Assembly (NCBI RefSeq): GCF_000327385.1
Contig: NW_008707425.1
Location: forward strand, 602,081-666,080
DNA length: 64,000 nt
DNA from: Lottia gigantea
Taxonomy: Eukaryota > Mollusca > Gastropoda > Lottiidae
Direction of reading: 5' to 3'
In this document: positions 57,451-64,000 of the stretch, one piece after another
Layout of the letters: each line of letters opens with the position of its first letter
How positions within the stretch are numbered: the first letter of the stretch is position 1
Position numbers and translations under genes: made by a program
The notes under the pieces: generated by a model
What the model was told of the DNA's origin: nothing
Databases searched by the model: none
The model's input: the letters and a program-made list of their open reading frames with translations, nothing else

Positions 57451-58056
57451 CTAAATACAGTTGACAAACCACAGCCTTAAGATGTTTGCAGATATTGACT
57501 GATTTGTAACATTTTAATGCATCAATATGCCCCAATATAAAAATTAACTGAGTTTATTTAAGGATTTTTTCTGTGTTTTGATGTAGGCTACAATTTTACA
57601 GAAGAATTGCCTATCAAAATACTATAAACTTGTTTTAAAAAAAATGTTTAATCACCCATGAATGAAAAAGTTTTCACATTTCAATTCCTTTTTTATTTTA
57701 CATAAACAAATTATATAAGAAAACAAGGAAAAAGCAAAATAAATCTTATTGAAATATTAAATATCTGATAATAATGAGTGATGATAACTCAATAGTATTC
57801 ACCAGAATCTGATAATAGTCTATTGTTACAATAATGATTATCAGGCAATTACACGAACCATCCAATTACACTCTTTATTCATATAAATCAATGCATTTCA
57901 TTCAGACCATTGTTGTTGGAGAAGGTCCTTAAGTCTTGCCTTATCATTTCATTTTTTCCATTTTCTTATCAACTTACAAAGCTATTAAATTGTTACTTAA
58001 TAGATTTATTTCTTTAATACTTGTTCTTAAGACAAAACAGGGGAAAATGATCAATT

Positions 58057-58406
58057 TTTTATGTCCTTCTTTTCTGCACCGCATGGGCTAATGAAGACGA
58101 GCAACGCCATGCAGGGTGCAATGAGGGAAATTTTGTCAGGACAGCGGCATCAGCCTGCTCTTTTTTGATTTTCAACTGTCGAGGGATCTTTAACGTGCAC
58201 AGTCTGTAGCAAACAGGGCCTTGGTTTATTGTCCCATCCGAACAACTAGATGCTTTTTTCATGTCAGCCCCTCTTACCTTCATCACTGACAGGGGGAAAC
58301 CGGGTTGGAAAATCCAAAGGTATTATCTCGACCTACGCCGGGATTGAACCCTGGACCTTCAGGTTAGCGAGCAAGCGTCTAACTCACTGAGCCACTGCGG
58401 CTCCCC
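58057..58406 (-). repeat. tRNA-derived SINE family A, full-length copy
   Basis: Reverse strand: GCCGCAGTGGCTCAGTGAGT (A box), GGGTTCAATCCCGGCG (B box), GGTTTCCCCCTGTCAGTGAT, CACGTTAAAGATCCCTCGAC and a 3' end GCGGTGCAGAAAAGAAGGAC. It faces the copy at 57255-57450. Confidence 0.85.
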
Positions 58407-59049
58407 AGTTGGTAATCAAAGGCAAAGATCATTGATCAGAATTGGTAACCAAAGGTTAAGATAACTGATCAGAATAAGTAACCATAGTTCCTTGGACAGG
58501 AATAACATCAGAATTGATTATTGAAGTAATAGGTAATACTAATAAAAAAAACGTGACCAGAATTCTTTATCAAAGACATAAAACAATTTCAACACTAGCA
58601 GGCTCTCTAAGCCTACCTGTGATATATTATGTGATCAGTGGTGAAGCATCACACAATGTTAATGTCACATATTACATATTAATGAGACATATTACTTGGA
58701 GCTCAGGGTATATGACATTTTACTATACTTCACTCTGTGTTTAAGGGTTAATATCTACAATATTTCTCCATAGGCTCATTGTAATGATAGAATATATGAT
58801 TAAGACTGTCTTCAGACATTATGTTTGTTACATGTATGCGACCTATGAGTTGATTATGATTGAAACACTGAAAGGTTTATAAATTATTCAACTTTACATT
58901 ACTGCAATATTAACTCTAATAATATATTACATAGCTAGTTTTCCCTGGAAAATTAATAAACAACTCCATCAAATATTGATAAGATGAGTCTAGCATCAAA
59001 GAAATAGTATTCTTAGATGGGATGCCAAAGTGCAGTATACTGTGGCAGG

Positions 59050-59530
59050 CGTTCTGTAGCACAGTCAGTTAGGGAGTTAGAAACTTTACATTATGTCATA
59101 TGCTTGGTTTAATCAAACTAATAGTGGTCGTGGGTTCTAATCTCAGTTGGAGTGTGAAAGTCTGGTGATCTTGAATAAGTTGACTTTCCTCATCATTCTA
59201 GTCGACCCAGCTGTAATTGGGTACAGATCAACACCCAGGGATTCTGTTGCCGATACTTGTTGTATTTTTCATGTATTGTAATAGTTTTTTGTAACTTCTG
59301 TATCCTGTATCTGTCATCCTTCACATTATTGTGTTTTGTTTGTTTTTGTTTTTTGTATTGCTTTGACCACTTGTGGTCTTAGGGGGGTGAGAGCTGACAC
59401 CAGGCCAACTCTTGAAAGCACTGGCACAAACATCCAAATTTTTCTTATCTTGCATCTAATCGCCTTCCAGACATACAACTTGTGGTGTAATTTATGCAAT
59501 GAAATGATTATTATTATTATTCCCAAGATC
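59050..59530 (+). repeat. tRNA-derived SINE family B variant with (ATT)n tail
   Basis: TAGCACAGTCAGTTAGGG then GTGGTCGTGGGTTCTAATCT (B-box-like), body CTAGTCGACCCAGCTGTAAT, a TTTG-rich stretch, TTTGACCACTTGTGGTCTTA (hairpin) and a final (ATT)n run at 59508-59520. Confidence 0.6.
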
Positions 59531-60066
59531 AGGTTATGTCATAAAGTGCAATGTAATATTCATAGACATATTAGAACATCTATTTACACATTTAAAATAG
59601 AATTGTCTTCAATCACCATACACAATTATGTTTAGTCACACTACTTTATCAATATGTCCAAGGCATAACAAATATACCCAAAACAAAATTATATCATATG
59701 ATCGAAAAAAATAAAGTTACCTCTTGGCACAAAAAAATTCAATAACCGAATTCAATAATCTATGAACAGTTGGCAATTATCTTTATAAATAAAATATCAA
59801 AAATTTCACATGAAAGAAAAAATCAAATTTTTAACCCAAAGAATATTTTCAAACAATGTTCTGATATTTTTAATATCTAGTTCCTTACCGGAATGTTTTA
59901 TTTTTAACAGAACACAGATACATTTTCTACAAATATTTCTGTCTCATTATTCTTTAATACTATCTTCATGATACATTAAAAGCTTTTAATTTTGATGAGT
60001 GTGATACATCATGTATCATCCTGATATTATCATCTATTATATGGCGTGTAGTAATTGTGAGTATGC

Positions 60067-60180
60067 TAATATAGACACAGCTTTATGTGCCTGAGTCTGA
60101 GGGCAACGGGGGAAACACGTCGAAACGTTGCATAAAACTTTTACCAGTGATTGTTGTTCCATAAAGCTGTGTCTATATTT
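60067..60180. other. Inverted repeat around a GTCGAAACGTTG core
   Basis: AATATAGACACAGCTTTATG (60068-60087) and CATAAAGCTGTGTCTATATT (60160-60179) are perfect 20-bp inverted arms. The loop of about 72 bp has GGGCAACGGGGGAAACACG and TCGAAACGTTGC. Confidence 0.7.
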
Positions 60181-63100
60181 TGTATAGAATTCTTAATGCC
60201 TAATTGTTCTAGAATATCTTACAAGGCTTATAAACCTCTTTGACATCACTGTATGTTATATATTTCTGTTGATCATCCAACATACTTTTAACTATCGTAA
60301 CTAATTGATCTGATTATAAAGTACTAGATTTAATGTTTGAAGAACTTTCATTTAACAAATCAATGACATCATATAAATACTAAATGTTACTAAAAGATTA
60401 AAAAGACTAAACTGTCTTTGACTGCCTGTCCCTTCCCAGTTTTATGCAATTGCAGACAAATAGGTATTCAATTGATATTCTGAAATGGGTATGGATATGT
60501 AATATGAATCACAAATTTAGTACATACAATAACTTAATATGAAATAAATTTACAAAATTAGATTTATTTATTCAAATACTGAACTTTATATGATTGTTAT
60601 CAATGCTTCAAGGCAAAAATCATAATCATAGTCTGACTTTGAGATATAAATTGTATAAATTATCAGAAAAAAAACAGTTAACATTTTACTTTTTATGACC
60701 AAGCAGAGTACAACGAGATAATATTGACAGGGCAACAACAGATGCCATTAAGTCCAAACCACAAATACTTCCCCAAGGCCGTGGTAAGAAGTAGGAAAAT
60801 TACAAACATTGTCCAATCAGAATTGGCCATGAAATATTTGTAGGAAATATCAACCAATCAAATAAAGTCACTTGTTATGAGGGTTATGTTCGCGAACATG
60901 AACAAATTGAAAGCTGACAAAACACAGATCGATTTGAAAAGATACGAACACTTTTATTCTAGCTATTAAATATTCCAAAGTATGATTTTGATTTTCTGAT
61001 TACATGACCCAAATATAGATCTGATTGTGATCAGATATAAATAATACCAATCTCATTTCCTCACCCACAAAACAAAGTTTTTTGTTAGCCTGTATTAAAA
61101 TATGCCAAAGCCTACTCAAAGTAAAAGATTTTTTTCATGTCATCCTTTTTACACAATGGGATTGTGTATTTGCAAGAAAAATTAACCAATCTGTAATAAT
61201 TTGATAGATGTGTTACACACTGACTCACCATACACAATATTAAATATTCTGTTTTTTAACCTATCAATATCACAATCTTTCACTGATCTAACCAATAAAT
61301 TCTAACTCCTAGATTCATATAAATCAAATAACTGAAGAAATATTTCCTAGCAGACACATCTTAAAAACCAATATCAGGTTTCCAGCAGGGGTGATTTATT
61401 GGAATTCTTTCTCAGTTTATCTTAAGGAATTTCAAGTCAATAGCATGCACATGAAAGAAAATACCCTATACTGACAGGTGTGAATTTCCAAAATTTCATA
61501 TCTTTATAACCAGTCAACTGATTTTCAAAAAATAATGTTTTATTTTAATCTCAGATGATATACTATCAATATAGATACATTTGTCAAATCGCTGGACCCT
61601 TTCTTTAGCGTTATTCGTGTCTGCACATCAGATACCTTTCTGGTAAAATTTTCAATATTCCACAATGTAACATCAGCTAACTCATTTTCAATTCCCAGTG
61701 TAGTCTTGGTTGTTATGGTCTTCTTTCCATAAAAGCCCTTCCTTTTCAGAATCATTAACAAGGAAAAATTTAATTTTGGTAAAATCTTAGAGCAACTGGA
61801 TTTTACACTGACTAGCGATGGGTCATCTGGGAAAATCTGTGTATTGATTACTTTAGTGACCTAAACACACTTCTTCCAGTTGCTTACTTTACTTTGAGCA
61901 AAGATTGAGTTTTGTCTTCAACCTGATGTAGGAACTTCAACCTGCAAGTTGCTAGGTATCAGTCATACCGAATGTGAAAGGTCTTCCGACATGCTTTGAT
62001 TTACCAATCAATAAAAAAACCCCATTTAAACAAAACTCCATTGACAAACAGCAAAGCAGTGGTCCAATAATTCCAGTCAAATCAAATATGTGATCTCCCC
62101 TTTTCAGAACTTTTTCATCTGGTAACAGAAAATTTCATGTAACATTGATTTTAACATGACATAAGCCATAACTAGCTAGCAAATTGTTATCTGGTAGTAT
62201 TAAATTGGTATAGAACGTCTCAGATTAACACTAAAACTTTCAATAAAATAGGTCTGGCTTATGTTTCTTCCATCATTAATAGTTTGCTTCAATGATAAAA
62301 TTGGGCATAAAATGAAAATACAAATCTTTTTCCCTGTAATTAAAGTTGAGCTGGTTACTATGACAACACATAAAGAAGACCTTTTTCTTACATTGTCCTA
62401 ATACTTACATTAAAATGGGTCCACAATTCATTTTTCAGGTTACATTTTGTTAACTACTGGTACCTTAAAGTTATTTAATATGGCTAATAAAAAAATTCCC
62501 TTTGTGTCCTCCACCCAACTCCCCACATCCATCAAATATATCAGAACAATTTGATGGTGTGAAATGTCATTTATTTTGCATGACTACAAGAATATGAGAA
62601 ATATAAAGTATTGGTGTAAAACTTACACTACATAAAACAACTCAAATATCTAATAATGCTCATATTCCTGTTAGATATCTGTATTATAGGCTACAACCAA
62701 CTAACAATAAAATTATAAACTAATAAATATGAGCCTAATATTCAGATACTTCTAATAAAAATGTGGTCTTCTATTCTATTTTCAATAAACTTATTTCATT
62801 TGAGAATTATTGTGTATGGATGGATTCTGTAAGTGCCTATATGTACTGTAATATATGGGTATATACTGTGATATATATACATATATGTTGTTGGAATTTG
62901 ATTTTGTTTTTGTGTTTATGTATCTGCATTAAAATAAATATCCAATTTAAAATATTTAATAACCTCTCACTGGAAATCAATAATTATGTTCTATACTTGA
63001 ACGAAAATCAATTTATTCTGATAGTTGATCTATATAATTTTATGTCCTCCTATCCCACTGATTTGATTTCTGAATTTTAAATTGAATTTTTTCTTCTATC

Positions 63101-63390
63101 ATTTTAGAAGTACTTGATGTAAAATTTTCAAATGCATATAATTTGTATTAGAATGTCTCAGCTCCATAAACATACAAGATTTGGCTTTCATCCTTTCACA
63201 TGTCCGGAACCATCATAGAATTCTACCATTAAGTGTCAATAAAGGTAGAATTCAGCATTTAAAAAAAAATCCTTCAACCATTTTTTTTTTCGATTGTAAA
63301 TTTTTAAAGATGATAGTATTTTAAGTCTTAATTTTAGATTATTATTTTTCAAGCCAAATTGGGAATTATTTCAATGACATTTTTAAATTC
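60181..63390. other. Non-coding stretch, nothing firm
   Basis: AT-rich, with CCAAT-like words and a TTCGCGAA palindrome near 60890. No supported exon; the ORF at 62763-63080 is AT-driven. Likely first intron or 5' flank of C2CD2L. Confidence 0.35.
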
Positions 63391-63399
63391 ATAGGTCAA

Positions 63400-63480
63400 G
63401 GACAAGATCCTTGTGAAACTAAGTTGTTATCCTTTCAAAAATTTTTTTTTTATTTTTTTTCTTTCTGTCACCTTTAGGTT
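63400..63480 (+). repeat. 3' tail fragment of SINE family B
   Basis: GTCAAGGACAAGATCCTTGT, then ACTAAGTTGTTATCCTTTC and a T-rich tail, as in the other family B ends. Confidence 0.5.
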
Positions 63481-63846
63481 TTAAGAGCTAAAAATTTTTT
63501 ATTTTACAATAAATCTTAATCTTATTTCTATTAACTAATAAACTCTATATATTTCCTCAGAATTTTGATAGCTTTAAGAACAGGTTTCAAAATGTCCATA
63601 GACAACTCCAGCTAAATAACCAATTGTAAAAACTGTATCGAATTTAAATTTTCAAATCAGATTGCTTTTATTACTGTCATAATTGTATGAAAATTTGTTC
63701 TCAGTGAGTTGTTGATCCACATAATTGATAGACCTTCTTTAAACCTAATAAAACCTAATAATGAGATAATCCGTTAATAAAAGACTATTCATCTATATAA
63801 CTACCACATTTTATAGAAGACAGTATGTCACAGTTATAGCTTTTCT

Positions 63847-64000
63847 TTAAAGTCATAAATATAAAAATAAGAGTTCTGTTCTCAGGAATGGTCAATAGTT
63901 CATTGCATATTTTTGGATAATTACTAAGATTTTTCAATTTATCAGGATTATATAAGGATCCTGTTATGTTATTTATGACACCAGGTATATCTACTGATGA
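63847..64000 (+). mobile_element. Foldback MITE, TTAAAGT family, copy 3 (cut by window end)
   Basis: TTAAAGTCATA at 63847; from about 63896 the text GGATAATTACTAAG, GGATCCTGTTATGTTATTTA and TGACACCAGGTATATCTACT matches 12950-13040 nearly exactly. Confidence 0.7.

Noticed and set aside
60110-60135. Hammerhead ribozyme core around GTCGAAACGTTG
   Set aside because: The GAAA part is present, but no proper CUGANGA box with a stem II between; left as an unexplained inverted repeat.
61540-61761. 73-codon minus-strand frame as possible upstream exon of C2CD2L
   Set aside because: Looks somewhat protein-like but matches neither the anchor nor the SMP region, and splice sites do not fit the phase-0 junction at 44786.
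62763-63080. 105-codon + strand frame near the window end
   Set aside because: Very high Ile/Tyr/Asn/Phe from AT richness; no start context or family support.

Overview
This is an animal (metazoan) nuclear genome segment: AT-rich, with intron-bearing genes, GT/AG splice sites, large introns full of short DNA-transposon remnants (MITEs), tRNA-derived SINEs, minisatellites and two assembly gaps. The proteins match vertebrate orthologues at a lophotrochozoan-like distance. The interspersed repeat carrying 'GGCAATAACTC' and the SINE content suggest a mollusc, possibly a gastropod; this is an inference from repeat style, not a phylogenetic result.

Layout: (1) 309-853, + strand: last coding exon of a cholecystokinin/sulfakinin-type peptide GPCR. 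(2) 6015-6731, - strand: an intronless 238-aa ORF of unknown function. (3) 9120-11509, + strand: a complete three-coding-exon sterol C5-desaturase (lathosterol oxidase, SC5D) of 306 aa. (4) 17837-44786, - strand: at least 14 coding exons of a C2CD2L/TMEM24-type ER-plasma-membrane contact-site lipid-transfer protein. Phase is consistent from exon to exon and the total is 2307 nt. Its N-terminal membrane-anchor exon was not found and probably lies beyond position 64000. SC5D and C2CD2L are convergent; the orphan ORF and SC5D are divergent. (5) 44787-64000: no firm coding sequence, mainly repeats. A weak candidate for a small + strand gene begins at 49437.

The most interesting host-gene signals are in the C2CD2L locus. 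One is a possible internal promoter (41640-41960) with an alternative first exon (39281-39515). That isoform would lack the lipid-binding SMP half. Another is a 50-nt optional exon (28734-28783) whose inclusion would bring a stop at once in the next exon and remove the polybasic plasma-membrane-binding tail. Together these would give modular isoforms of a lipid-transfer tether.

Among repeats, at least four sequence-distinct MITE families share the end TTAAAG and an apparent TTAA target, suggesting one transposase source. Other repeats include a hAT MITE with clear 8-bp target duplications and a pair of inverted foldback elements with a third copy cut by the window end. There are also two SINE families and a 24-bp satellite with higher-order structure next to a 672-N gap. 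I saw no rRNA genes, intact tRNA genes, CRISPR arrays, operons or recognisable retroviral genes.
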